This document shows, one piece after another, positions 17,638 through 29,959 of a stretch of DNA of 64,000 nucleotides. The position numbers and the translations under genes were made by a program. Positions within the stretch are counted from its first letter, which is position 1; every line of letters begins with the position of its first letter. This stretch comes from Kingdonia uniflora (Eukaryota > Streptophyta > Magnoliopsida > Ranunculales > Circaeasteraceae). The notes beneath the pieces were generated by a model. The model made no database searches and was not told where the DNA came from. It worked only from the letters and a program-made list of their open reading frames with translations. The DNA lies in assembly GCA_014058105.1 (NCBI GenBank), contig JACGCM010001659.1, forward strand, positions 6,543,740 through 6,607,739, read 5' to 3'.

Positions 17638-18149
17638 TAATATCTACAATACGATTGGGAAGCTCTAGTTAGCTGAAAAGTACGAAGAACACCAATTGAT
17701 TGGGAAAAATAAAAGCTTCAATTGGTTAAAACCGAGGTAATTACAATGAATTACTCCAAAACCCTAGGTTTCCTCCTCAGAACTCTTTCTAGATCTAACA
17801 TCGAAAAGAAATAACCTAAGTCTCATTTATATAGAGGGAACTAAAAATTACAAATAGAACGCATCTCGAGGCAAAACACGCCTCATAAATACAACCACCG
17901 CCAAATTCGTTCGAACAAAATAGGGAGTCATTCGAACGACTTTACGCCTAATTGGTCTAAAACCCTAGAAAGTTGACAACTCGTTCGAACGGAAGGATAA
18001 CTCGTTCGAACGAAAAACTTCTATGGGCCAAATTCTAAAGGATATGAAAAAATTCATTCGAGCAAAATTGGGAGTCGTTCAAACGACTCTCAACCTCGTT
18101 CGAACGACTTTTACTTAAACTTCAAACGTTCCTAGATCCTCCTGGATCA
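17638..18149 (-). repeat. 3' LTR of gypsy element 2
   Basis: 512 bp with about six TTCGAAC-centred palindromes, for example near 17908, 17932, 17981, 18002 and 18094. Confidence 0.8.
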
Positions 18150-18178
18150 TGGCTCCCCTCTTTAGGAGCTTTGAGCTC

Positions 18179-20360
18179 CTACTCAAGCAAGAACTGGAGA
18201 GGTGGGAATGCGGCGCTGCCCATTACCTTGTTGTACCACTTCGACTTACTAGGTAGGTGACCCATCTTCCCAACTCGGAACAACTCAATACTACCACATG
18301 TCTTGCTTGGCAGCAACTTTTGGCGAAACACACTACGCCCCTTAGGATCATCATATCCTACAACATATGCTGACATAATAAAAGGTTGTATCTGCATAGA
18401 AACCAACATAGTGGAAGTAGTTGGAAATGGGGGTTGAGATAACCTATCAGCCATTTTGTAGTCCATTCCCTTCTTATACTGCATAATCAAAGGAAATTGT
18501 TAGAGATACGACATCCCCATCAGCCGGCGAGCTTGCTGTAGCTTGGGCTGTGTAGCTAAAAACTAGAACTGTTTATGATTAGTATGTACCACGACCTCCT
18601 CTTGCAACGTCCTATGTCAGTTGGTTGCTATAAGACGTTGTCATAGAAGATAGCACTCTGGCCGACGTATCCTATTGAACCTGTTGAACTAATAAAACAA
18701 ACTTGCCGCTCGTATTAACCAACCGCTTCACCTGAGTCGCCGTTACTAAATTAGACGTAGTGACATGCACCTTACAAGCATTGATATGGAACTCTTTTCC
18801 CTCATTCACAAGATAATCCTTGCGAGCTCTACGGTAATGAATCGCATCTCGGTCCCAAAGATAAGGGCTACCCAAGATGACCTGACACACATCTAAAGGA
18901 ACCACCTCATCGTCACCTCGTCAATAAATCTTTCAGTGATCGCAAACTTAAAAGTATACTGCTTCGTGATCATCAAATCTGCATCTTTCTGAATCCACCC
19001 CAAACCATACGCCTTAGGATGAGCTGTAATCGTCAAACCCATCATCTTCACCAATGCCTCGAAAATTAATTTTTTTTTACTACCCAGATCCACAATGGCC
19101 TCGACTAAACTCTGCTTCACCTGAATACTGACATGAAAAAGTTTTTCCCGACTCTCCTCCTCGGTAGCCAAAGTCTATTGAAGCATTAGTGTAAGCCTAG
19201 GATTTGGTTTATCAAAATCCGGGAGGTCAACAACCTCTGCGGCTAGTGCATATCTCTCTTTCTTGTTCTTTTCCTCTTTTGGCATAAGCTCCGGGTAAAG
19301 TTTCCAACATCTATCTGAAATATGTCCACTCGCCTTACAATGATTGCAATAAAACTCCTTGGACGAAGACCACACTCCTTTGGCTTCTCCCTTATGTATG
19401 TTTTTCCAACTAGACTTGTACCCCAACTTGTTTTTGTCGCCTTCTTTGCCACTCTTCAAGTATTTGCCTTTAATGAAAATTATCTTCATGGTTGTGTCCT
19501 CGATATTAGCCACAGTAAAGAGCTTTAACTCTCTCCAAATAGACTCCGACAAACCCCCCGTATACTTCATGAATACCTCATACTCGTCCACATCAATATC
19601 AAAAACCAAAGCTTGGTTATGGAATGCCGTAGTATACTCCTGCACGGATTGCTCAAACTTTTGGTGTAAATTGTACCATTTATACCATCTCTCTTACTCA
19701 TACCCAATCGGATAAAACTACTTTCACACTAAAACCTTGAATTCTTTCCAATCCAAACTTCCTACATCGTGGCGTTTTCGATAAGATTTCTACCACATGA
19801 GTGCACGACTTGCAAATTTTAACGTAGCAAAGCATATTTGCTGAGCATTGGAGTATTTGTAAACGGAAAAATAAGTTTCTAACCTATCTAACCAATTATC
19901 CAACTTCTCGGTATCGATTGAACAGTCAAAAACCAAAATTTCAATCTTAAAATTAATATGAAGATTACGTATTGGATTCGATTACTTACCAAAACCCGAT
20001 CGCTCCTTATCGGATTCGGCATCACTAGAATCACTATCGATCGCCGCAAAATCATCGTCTCCATTCACCTCCATAACCTATTTCCTCTTCGAGCAGCCTC
20101 ACTGATGAGAGCAGCCTCGTCGTGTTGCCGAAGTGGAAACCTTCGCAAGGTTCGTAAGGCACAATTGTTCTATCAACTCCCCTACAATAGAAGTTAGGTC
20201 GGAAGCTATCATTTCCAAAATCGTGAGTTGATCGTCGGAATCGCCCATCTCCAAATCATCATTCTTCTTTGAATTAAGTTTACGATGGATCGTCAACGGA
20301 CTCACTAACTTCTCATTCGTTTGCTTGAGACGGTCACGTGTAGAGACCATAAACCACAAT
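18179..20360 (-). pseudogene. gypsy element 2 Gag-protease-RNase H remnant
   Basis: The N-terminus begins MVSTRDRLKQTNEKLVSPL near 20348. The Gag core and a zinc knuckle (FYCNHCKASGHISDRCW, 19645-19175) follow, then an aspartic-protease segment (19171-18672). The frame then passes to RNase H (HTNHKQF, then MQYKKGMDYKMADRLSQPP, 18600-18430). RNase H is joined at LLPSKTCG to SIELFRVGKMGHLPSK, so both reverse transcriptase and the whole integrase are missing. Gag and protease frames are fairly long and may have decayed more slowly than the rest. Frame breaks at 19172 and near 18660 disable it. Confidence 0.78.
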
Positions 20361-20398
20361 CAACCCCCGAAGATCGTAACTAGAAAACTGATACCACT

Positions 20399-20867
20399 TA
20401 ATCCACAATGCAATTGAGAAGCTCTAGTTAGCTAAAAAGTATGAAGAACGCCAATTAATTGGGAAAAATAAAAACTTCAATTGCTTAAAAATGAGGTAAT
20501 TACAATGAATCACTCCCAAACCCTAGGTTTCTTCCTCAAAACTCTTTCGAGATCTAACATCAAAAAGAAATAACCTAAGTCCCCTTTATATAGAGGGAAT
20601 TAAAAATTACAAATATAACACATCTCAGGGAAAAATTATGCCTCATAAATACAACCACAGCCAAAGCTGTTCGAACAAAATAGGGAGTCGTTCGAACGAC
20701 TTTACACCTAATTGGTCTAAAACCCTAGAAAGTTGACAACTCGTTCGAACAAAAAACCTCTATGGGCCAAATTCCTGAGAACATGACAAAGTTTGTTCAA
20801 ATGACTATCAACCTCTTTCAAACGACTTTTACTTAAACTTGAAATGTTCCTAGATCCTCCTGGATCA
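20399..20867 (-). repeat. 5' LTR of gypsy element 2
   Basis: 469 bp, with several TTCGAAC motifs (near 20670, 20692 and 20742). It is more decayed than the other LTR, and the two differ by several indels. Confidence 0.8.
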
Positions 20868-20872
20868 TATAA

Positions 20873-21349
20873 CATGTAAGCCATTTTATTATCCACTTTC
20901 TTCTTATATTTGATAATCAAGGTAAATTGTTGTAGACAAGACATCTATTTCATATGGGGAGTTTGTTGTAACTTGGACTGTGTAGCAAAAAACTATAACA
21001 GTTTGTGATCAGTATGTACCACAACCTCCTCTTGCAATTCCTCTATGTCGGTTGGTTGCCTATAAGACATTGTCATAGGAGACAACACTCTAGCCAACAT
21101 ACCCTCCTGAACCAGTCGAACTAATAGCACAAATTTGTTGCTCGTATTAACCAACCGCTTCACCTGAGTCGCCGTTACTAAATTAGACGTAATGACATGC
21201 TCCTTACAAGCATTGATATGGAACTCCTTTCTCTTCTTCACAAGACGATACTTGTGAGCTCTACGGTAATGAATGGCATCTTGGTCCCAAAGATAAGGGC
21301 TATCCAAAACGACCTGACACACATCTAAAGGATCCACGTCACACATCAT
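20873..21349 (-). mobile_element. Gypsy element 3 stump (protease to RNase H)
   Basis: On the minus strand, 21349-20993 reads CDVDPLDVCQVVLDSPYLWD through KRLVNTSNKFVLLV to ELQEEVVVHTDHKLL, then RNase H (LQQFTLIIKYKKKVDNKMA, to about 20880). The protease-to-RNase H junction matches the other copies. It has no LTR of its own here: element 2 interrupts one side and Tat-like sequence begins at the other. Confidence 0.7.
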
Positions 21350-21389
21350 TTCGCGTAGTTTGCCTTTTTAATGTTCACTGACTTTGTCC

Positions 21390-22160
21390 AATAAACTCCT
21401 TGATTATCATTTTATTATAGCTAGGGATTGAGAGTAAAGGTTTATTTTATTTTTAAGAGATCCTATGCGTATCTTGTTGGACATGCTTATTAGTACTGGA
21501 ACTTATTTGGTCATTTCTCTAAGCAAAATTTGGGTTGTTCTGCCATGACAGTTTCTGGTACAGAGCATTATCGTGTTTCGTACTATTAATTTTAGCGTAG
21601 AGGTGGCAATCTCTCTTAATATGAAATTTTTTCCACACGTCATACACAACTTTGGGACATTTTTCACTGGGGCAGGAGGAATATAGAATTGTTCAATCTT
21701 ATTTGTAAGGACATCTTGGCAAGAAGTACCATGTTGTCGCTAATCTCTAGGGCACCTCCCTTTTTGCTGCGACCATTCGTATGGGGGTCAAAGTTCCACT
21801 GTTGGGATTTCTCTGTTAATGCCTCAACAAAAGCTTCATAAGTGTTTTCAGGTTGAAGGTTTTAGAAGTCACCTGTGTGACTAAATTCAAACCTATTACG
21901 GATGTCGGGTGTAATGCCACGATTGAATATCTGGATTAAGTATTGGATTTCAAAACTGTGATGTGGGCATCAACGGAGGCGAATAGATACCTCCATGATG
22001 TTTTGATAGCGTAAAAGTGTGGATATCTTTTTGAAGTCTTTTATGTACTTATAGGGACATTCTGTGTCAAACCCGTGATAGGTGGGTAACATGTTAATGA
22101 GGTTAATCAAACTAGCTTGAATTGATTTCCATTCGATTATTGGCTTGTACGGCCCCTATG
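21390..22160 (-). pseudogene. Tat/Athila-like Gag remnant
   Basis: Segments readable on the minus strand across frame shifts include INMLPTYHGFDTECPYKYIK, then NTYEAFVEALTEKSQQWNF. These match the order of plant Tat/Athila Gag proteins (a DPYKHIREF-type start, then an LLEELSEKSQQWD-type end). The protein would have formed the particle coat. No long intact frame survives. Confidence 0.5.
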
Positions 22161-23049
22161 TTATTACTACGACGACGCTTTCTAATACGCCTTTTATGCG
22201 GGACAGAAGGCCCGTTAACTAGGAATGGTTCAACCTTTTCTAATGGGTCTAAGACATTTTCCTACTCTAGTCCAATGTATCATGCACTAACTGTTACTAA
22301 CTAATGACTGAATTTAAAGTAGTACAACTGCAGAAAGCTAATTACACACGATTAACCTTTTTTAATTGAATTATGGGTCTCCCTATAATGTTTATATGTT
22401 TATAGTTAAAGGTACCTAGATATGGCTAGGTGTTTGATTCCTATACAAAAGCTTCAATGCTCTAATGTTGAATCACAGGTAGGTGTTCGGTCCGAACGCT
22501 GCGCATAACCACACGTTGTAGGTGAGTCATATTTGGGTCGTCAACACCTAGTTCCGATGACATCATACTTCCTATCAACAGCTAGCAACGTTCATTTAAG
22601 TGCTTCCTATGAATCTGTGGCTGATACCTAGGTCTGATATCTCCTAGTTCTGCAGGTGATGAAATCCTTTGGAAATCTTCTACTAGTTTTAAAGTTTAAA
22701 TTACTAAAGGTCGATGGGGACAGTTATCAAAATCAGTGTGATATAACTTTTGTTATATCCCAAGTGGGCGGTCCCACAGGTTGGGGTTCCTTATATATGT
22801 TTCCTCCGCAGGTTGCAACCCTAACCTTTGTTACTATCTTTACTAAACAATACATAATTTAAGCAATCAACTAAGCCAATGATAATAAAATTAAACTAAA
22901 GTTACATTATTTTATTTATATAAATAATCTAAAGCCCTCTTGAATAATAAATGCTACCTTAAAAAGGCTCCCTGCTTAGGAGCTGATATTTAGTCAAAAG
23001 CTTGAACCGTGAACTTAACTTTTGCTCCCCGGTAACGATGCACTAAAAT

Positions 23050-24754
23050 TTATGTTTCAATAAATTCCTGCTACTGTTGTATTATGTCGGTTAGCGGGGT
23101 CAAACCACGTCAGGGATTGGTGTCAGTTCTACTTTTGTAAACGAGGGGTTTTGGTTGTTTGCTGGAGTTGGTTGGAGATTATTTTGAGAGGAAAGAAATA
23201 TTATAGTAGAAAAACTATGACTTCGGGATTGTGCATCTCCTATTCGATCCTTTCTTATATGGACCTACTTATGGGATTGCCTTCCCAAGCTCTTTTTGGG
23301 TACCCTTCTAAGGGGCTACTACTCGCGACTATTATGAGTCGGGACCCTCCTTATTTAGGACAGGGCCCAGACCTTCTTTTTTAGGGGCAATGCATCACCG
23401 TCAGTAGTCGGTCTAGAGAGAATGTGACAATTCAGTCTTAAGCTTATTAGGCTCCAAGACCTTGTTATACCCTAGTGGGTATTGCCACAGTCCTCCTGCT
23501 TTTAAGGCTTGGACCCTTCTTACAACCCACCTGGGTTCTCGCATGTGATCCTAATAAGGACTCATTTTATTGCTTATCAACTGAGTGAGCTAGGATATGG
23601 CTGGTCTACAAAGCATACCTCCTGCCCCAGTCTCTACCTCCAAAAATGTCGATGCCCAACTAATCCTCTAGAAGCACTCTCTTTGGGAGGTATGTCATAA
23701 CCCTCGTTAGTCCTTAGGAGGAGGCTATGAATAGGGATTAGTCTCACTTAAAAGCGTTAATCCTCCTTGTCCCACCCTCAGATTTCTGAGGGGGAGGACT
23801 TTCTAGATCTCCAAGTGTATGCTTTCATAGGAATGCGTACTCCTTTAAGGTCTTCAGAAAGGACACTATGAATAGGGGCTAGACTCAATTAAGAGCACTA
23901 ACCCTCCTAGACCCACCCTTAGACCGTTGAGGGGGAAACCCGAAGGCGATCCAACAACTAAACTCAATTAATGCTTACTCAGGTAGGCTAGCTTCCACCC
24001 TAGTCATAACTAAGAAGTTTAGTCGGCCATACCTGAGTTTGTGCCCAAGCAAGTTTAAGCTAAAATACTTAACTCTTAAACAAAGTGCTATCTCTTGAAT
24101 TTTATTCCTTTGAGAGATAAAGATTACAATTAAGGGGAGGTTTCTTTTATAGCTGAAAAAGCCAATTAATGCCCTTTTATTACATAAACAATGTGGGACA
24201 AAACAAAATTGAGTTTTTATTCTGCTTCTGACGCACAAAGGGTATACTTGTCATTCTGTCAAAGCTTGGGGACCAAGCAACCCAGACAACCCGTGAATGT
24301 TGGTCCCTCAAGGCCTGCTGATCCATGAATACGGGTTTGTTGGGCCTCTGGTCTTTAACTTTCTTCTATCTTCTTTTGGGCCTCTTTTAGATGTCAAAAT
24401 TGTTTTAGATTCGGTCCTATCATCCTTGAATGTGCTGAATGCATTTTTGTCACTCATTTGACATTGGGGAGCTGTCTAAACATGCTAGAACTTGTCTTTG
24501 ACACTTGGTGTAGCTTCAGGCTGGATCTACTGTGCTTCAGCAATGTTTTGGCTCCTCAAATTACTTCTGGAATAAGAAATGCAAATTAACGGCTTCTTAA
24601 GACTTTTAACTCTTGTTTTGCACCAAATTCTCTTAGGAGGGTCTAGAATCCTGAAAATAGAAAACAAAATCATTAGCCACACTTATTAGCAACTCAAGAC
24701 GACCAAAATGACTTGTTTAATGTGCTTTAAAATGTAAGATTTTGGCACTTATCA
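23050..24754 (-). repeat. Long LTR of the Tat/Athila-like element
   Basis: About 1.7 kb. The start motif TGATAAGTGCC is common in plant LTRs. A TATA-like CTATAAAAG is present on the minus strand near 24150. An internal imperfect duplication (23724 and 23866, spacing 142 bp, each with CTATGAATAGGG) lies in its second half. Confidence 0.5.
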
Positions 24755-24779
24755 AGTCCCGATAATATTTAAATCATTA

Positions 24780-26770
24780 ACATGTACAACTATTATTGAA
24801 AATCATTTGGCAGACTTAATGAAGACACATGGGCTAATAAGGCTATTTGAGAATCCTTTATTTTTAAAATATTTAGTCTGTCGATTGTGCCACATCAGTC
24901 CTAGTTTCTTTAGACTATAGAACAATTTATCCAATCATTATGCGTACATGTTTCTTGCATGCTCGATGCTACTAACATCGACGTTACTCCGTGTACCGGC
25001 GGACTAGTTGTTTCTTTTGGCAAATGGAATCCTTTAGGAATTCGCATGTATATTTTGGTATCTAGTTTTTCATATAGATAAGTCGTGACTACATCTAGTA
25101 GACACATGTCATGTCCTTTCGAGACTGACAAACTGATTAAGAAGTAGAATGTTATAGCGTCCATCGCGAGAGAGAGTAGGTTTTATCATAATTAATGCCA
25201 GGTCTCTGACAGAAATCTTGAGTAACTAGTCTCGCTTTATAACTCACAACGTTCCAGGATTCATCACGTTTATTTACAAATGCCCACTTGTATCCAACTA
25301 GTCTTATGTTATTATTCCACAGACTACTGGCTTGAATACCTCACGCTTCGTAGAGAATCTAGTTTCGTCTGAATCGTTTGTTCCCACTTTAGCCAATCCT
25401 GTCTACACCTACATTTATCAACAGACAGGGGTCGGGATCGCTTTTCACGACAGCAATTGTGGAGGCGAATATGTAAATTTTGGCGACGACTACTTTTGAA
25501 CGATCAAATTTAAATCCAGTACAGAGATAATTGACTGATATTTCAATATTCGAGTCAAGTGCCACTTCAAGCTACTACCTCTCTAGGGCTTGTCTCCATA
25601 AGGACAATCTACATGGGTGATCGAGTAGTTACTATTGCCAAGTTGTCGAGTGGTGACTCACTATGAGTCACGACTATACCAGGAGTCGGTTGGACCTTCC
25701 TTACTTTTTTTTCTTTTTTTTTTTCTTTTTTTTTTTTCTTTTTTTCTGGGGAGCAAGATTAATAACTCTTTGTGAAGGAGATTTATTCTTAGATCCTTTT
25801 GGATAACCTCTCGGTCTTGAGCTATAGGCCCGTTTGCTTGTACAGCCACAACTTTCCCCTTCAAGACCTCAATTCTAGCTAGCGCATTTGCTGCAGGGAT
25901 ATACGACTTCATCACTTTAGATGCATCATTAAATGCGTCCGGCATCTCATGAGCAATACGCTGAAAGTGGAGGATCCTTTGAATATTTATACTAGATGAC
26001 TATTTGGTAGGTCAAAGTAAGACATAGTTGGTGTATTGTAAGTTAATTCAAGCCGTTTACTGGAAGCAAAATTGCAACTATCACGCCCTAACGACAGAAA
26101 TATTGACTCGTCAAAGAGTTTGTAAACTTTGCAATGAAAAGATCATCTGTCATGGGTTCAAAGTATCAAATGATTGATGGAAAATCATATTCCACATAAA
26201 TTCCAAGGCGTCTCTGGGACCCATATTGGTACTTTGAGGTGGTGCAATAGGCATATGTGCCGCACAACCAAAAGTGCGCAAATAGTGAACTAATGATTGT
26301 TTGGCAGTGACTAGTTGCAATAGAAAAAATAGATAATATGATGTTGGCCATAATCTAATGAGCATAGCAGCGTGGAAAATTGTATGAACCCAAGCTTGGC
26401 CGGAAGTCTTGTTCGCAGTAACAAAAGCCGATCGAGCAATCATTTATATCCTCTTGATTAGATTTTTAGCCATATCGTTCTGGGTATGCACATGGGGTAC
26501 ATGATGTTCAACATCAATTCTTATGGATAAAAAATAATCATGAAATGTCTGGGAGGTAAACTCACCTGCTTCATCAAGTCTGATAGACTCAATAGAGTGC
26601 TCAGGGAATTGAGCCCTTAGCTTTATAATCTGTGCTAACAAGCGTGTGAAAGTCATGTTCCTAGTTGAAAACAAGCAAACATGCGACCATCTACTGGATG
26701 CGTCAATGATGATTATAAATATTTGACTGGGTCTGTAGGCGGATGGATAGGACCGCAAATATTTTCATTG
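24780..26770 (-). mobile_element. Second copia remnant (integrase to reverse transcriptase)
   Basis: On the minus strand: integrase (26758-26150) with IIDASSRWSHVCLFSTRN, IRLDEAGEFTSQ and VPHVHTQND; a linker with SYIPAANALARIEVLKGK (25945-25661) that ends in a lysine-rich low-complexity stretch; and a reverse transcriptase piece (25164-24910) with LLDVVTTYLYEKLDTKIYMR. The YVDD-like region near 24790 is degenerate. No LTRs, Gag or RNase H are recognised. This subgroup of copia differs from copia-1 and from the SIRE-like element. Confidence 0.7.
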
Positions 26771-27271
26771 ATGCGTTGGAGAAATCTTGGGGATTCCGAC
26801 CATACTTTGGTCTGACTAGGTCTCGTAATAAGTCTCCTTGAGAACATGCTTGATACGGTTCGCTAATTGGGACTAATAGAACCCTTATTAGTTAATTGTG
26901 GAACCAAGATGTGCTGACTCATTGGTTGAATTCTTAAATACAGGGGGATCATACAATTGTCCTATGATCATATATAGGCAGCTATCTGAAAACACAACTA
27001 TGTATGCCGAAAGTGTTTTCAGTACTAACAAAGTTGGTTCAAGGGAATGTTTTTATTGCTATTTATTAGACATCATGCAACTAAGAAAGATATGCAAGAT
27101 TGAGTGAAGTTGAACTCTGGAAATTATTAGCCAACAAACTAAAAAAAAGCTTGAAATAACTTCTTGGATATTCAAACCAAATTGCATCTGAGGTTCTCAA
27201 AAGCAGTAAAGAATTGTTGTTGATCAGTTCTACTTGGTGATGCAAGTTTACTTATTTTCACAATGTTGTGA
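26771..27271. other. Spacer upstream of gypsy element 4
   Basis: Probably more copia-derived DNA at its left end. Nothing else recognised. Confidence 0.4.
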
Positions 27272-27367
27272 AGGGTGGAACTTCTAGGAATGCAACTCAA
27301 AATCCCAAGGAGGGAGGTTGTTGTGGAGGGTGGAACTTCTAGGAATTCAACCCAAAATTCCAAGGAG
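27272..27367. repeat. Tandem duplication, 55-bp period
   Basis: AGGGTGGAACTTCTAGGAAT starts at 27272 and again at 27327. Each copy is followed by a near-identical 20 bases ending CAAGGAG. Confidence 0.8.
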
Positions 27368-27381
27368 AAAGATTATGTACT

Positions 27382-27728
27382 TGATCCAGGAGGATCTCAA
27401 AATGTTGGAAGTTTAAGTAAAAGTCGTTCGAACGACTTTTATCATCCCCACTGGAAATTTGGCCCAGAGCCATATTTCGTTCGAACGAGTTGAGATTTCG
27501 TTCGAACGAGTTGACAACTTTCTAGGGTTTTAGACCAATTAGGCATAAAGTCGTTCGAACGACTCCCTATTTTGAACTAGGTTTGAGAGATTCTTATTAT
27601 AATTAGGTTTGAGAGATTCTCATTATAATTACTTTATTTTAGTAATTGAATTATCTATTTTTCCAAACCAATTGGTGTTCTTCGCATTTTTTTTACTAAC
27701 TAGAGTTTCTCAATCGTATTGCGGATTA
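27382..27728 (+). repeat. 5' LTR of gypsy element 4 (shortened)
   Basis: 347 bp. Palindromes TCGTTCGAACGA or near variants lie at about 27422, 27478, 27498 and 27550. Confidence 0.82.
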
Positions 27729-27777
27729 AGTGGTATTAATTTTGAAATTGCGATTCTCTGGGGGTTGATTGTGGTTT

Positions 27778-29938
27778 ATGGTCTCTACATGTGACCGTCT
27801 CAAGCAAATGAAGGAAAAGCTAGTGAGTCCGTTGTAGATCCATCACAAACCTAATTTGAAAAAGAAAGACGATTTGGAGATGGGTGATTCCAACGATCGA
27901 CTCACGACTTTGGAAACGACAGTTTCTAACCTAACTTCTATTGTAGGGGAGTTAGTAAAACAATTGCGTCTCACAAACCTCGCATTGGGTTCCGCATCGG
28001 CAAAATGGCGAGGTCGCTCGAAGAAGAAGGAGGTTATGGAGGTGGATGGAGACAACAATTTTGTGGAGATCGATAGTGATTCTGGTGATGCCGAATCGGT
28101 CATGGAGTGATCGGGTATTGGTAAGTCATCGAATCCTATTCGTAATCTTCGTATTAATTTTAAGATTAAAATTCCGGTATTCGACGGTTCGATCGATACC
28201 GAGAAGTTGGATAATTGGTTAGATATGTTAGAGACCTATTTTTCTGTTTACGAATACTCCCATGCTCATAAAATATGCTTGCTACGTTGAAATTCGCAAG
28301 TCGTGCACTCACGTGGTGAAAATCTTATTAAAAATGCCACGATGTAGGAAGTTTGGGTTGGAAAGAATTCAATGTATTTGTGCGAAAACAGTTTTATCCG
28401 ATTGGGTATGAGCAAGAGAGATGGTTTACATAGAACAATTTGTGCCAAAAGTTTGAGCAATCCGTACAAGAGTACACTACGACATTTTATGACCAAGTTT
28501 TGGTTTTGGACATTAATGTGGACGAGTATGAGGTATTCATGAAGTACACGAGGGGTTTGCCGAAGTCCATTAAAAGAGAGTTGAAGCTCTTTACTGTGGC
28601 CAATATCAAGGACGTTACCGTTAAGGCAATTGCCATTGAAGGCAAGTACTTGAAGAGTGATAATGAAGACGACAAGATCAAGTCGGGGTACAAGTCTAGT
28701 TGGAAAAATAAGCATAAGGGAGAGGTCAAAGAAGAGGGGTCTTCGTCCAAGGAGTTTCATTGTAATAATTGTAAGGCGAGTAGGCATATTTCTGATTATT
28801 GTTGGAAACTTCACCGGAGCTTTGGCCAAAGGAGGAGAAGAGCAAAAAAGAGAAATATGCACTAGCTGCAGAGGTTGTTGACCTTCCGAATTTAGATAAG
28901 CCGAATCCTAAGCTTGCACTTATGTTTCAGCGGAATTTGGCTACCGAGGAAGAGAGATGGGAATAACATTTTTATGTCAGTATTCAGGTAAAGAAGAACT
29001 TAGTCGAGGCCATTGTTGATCCGGGCAGTCAAAATTTTTTGATTTCTGAGGCGTTGGTGTATAAGATGGGTTTGACGACTACAACTCATCCTAAGCTGTA
29101 TGGTTTGGGGTGGATTCAGAAAGATACAGATTTGATGATCACGAAGCAGTACACATTCAAGTTTGCGATCACTGAAAGGTTTATTGACGAGGTGACGTGT
29201 GAGGTAGTTCCTTTGGATGTGTGTCAGGTCATCTTGGGCCTTTTCTTTGGGACCTAAATGCGATTCATTACTGTAGAGCTCGCAAGTATCGTCTTGTGAA
29301 GGAGGGAAAGGAGTTCCATATCAATGTTTGTAAGGAGCATGTTACTACATCAAATTTGGTAATGACGACTCAGGTGAAGCGGTTGGTTAATGCGAGCGGC
29401 AAGTTTGTGTTATTGGTACAACCAGTTCAAGAGGGTACATCGGCTCGAGTGTTGTCTTCAATTACAACATTTCATAAGCAACAAACCAACTTAGGGAAGT
29501 TGTAAAAGGAGGTTGTAGTACATTCTGCTCACAAACCGTTCCAGTTTTTAGCTACACAGTTCAGGCTCCAGCAAGCTCGCTAGATGAGGGGGATGTCGTA
29601 TCTGCAATAATTTCCTTTGATTATATACAGTATAAGAAGGGAGTGGACAACAAAATGGCTAATAGGTTATCTCGACCCCCATAACCAACTACTTCCGCTA
29701 TGTTGGTTTCTATGCAGATACAACCTTTTGTTACGACCGGATATGTTACAATATATGATGATCCTAAGTGGCGTAGTGTGTTTCGCCGAGAGTTACTGCC
29801 AAGCAAGACTTGTGGATGTATTGAATCATTCTGAGCTGGGAAGAAGGGTCAGCTACCTAGTACGTCGAAGTGGTACAACAGGGTATTGAGCATCGCCGCA
29901 TTCCCACATCTCCAGTTCTCGTTTGAGCGGTAGCTCAA
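27778..29938 (+). pseudogene. gypsy element 4 Gag-protease-RNase H remnant
   Basis: It starts MVSTCDRLKQMKEKLVSPL at 27778, like element 2. The Gag core and zinc knuckle (CNNCKASRHISDYCW) span about 27856-28865. The aspartic-protease segment runs 28930-29440 (AIVDPGSQNFLISEALV carries the expected D-G active-site region). The frame then jumps to RNase H (VVVHSAHKPFQFLATQ) and at KTCG to the chromodomain-like tail ESF.AGKKGQLPSTSKWYN. Both reverse transcriptase and integrase are absent, with the same junctions as element 2. Stops at 28108, 28964 and about 29503 disable it. Confidence 0.8.
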
Positions 29939-29959
29939 GGCTCCTAAAGAGGGGAGCCA

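Larger units (their letters stand above)
17638..20867 (-). mobile_element. Ty3/gypsy element 2, reverse-transcriptase- and integrase-less, TSD TATAA
   Basis: LTRs lie at 20399-20867 (5') and 17638-18149 (3') in minus orientation. They begin TGATCCAGGAGGATCT and end ATTA. The target duplication TATAA is at 17633-17637 and 20868-20872. The polypurine tract AAAGAGGGGAGCCA precedes the 3' LTR. The primer site AGTGGTATCAG follows the 5' LTR. The insertion split element-3 sequence, because the right flank continues as element-3 RNase H. Confidence 0.85.
21390..24754 (-). mobile_element. Tat/Athila-like gypsy remnant
   Basis: Its minus-strand LTR starts TGATAAGTGCCAAAATC at 24754 and seems to end near 23050. 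It is followed by a primer-site-like CATCGTTACCGGGGAG (about 23025-23042), which resembles the usual plant Tat/Athila GCCGTTGCCGGGGA. An untranslated leader and a degenerate Gag (about 22160-21390) follow. No protease or reverse transcriptase remains; the element ends at element 3. The target duplication was not found. Confidence 0.55.

Noticed and set aside
25661..25760. Lysine-rich protein encoded on the minus strand
   Set aside because: A T-rich slippage tract inside copia linker sequence; not conserved in the family.
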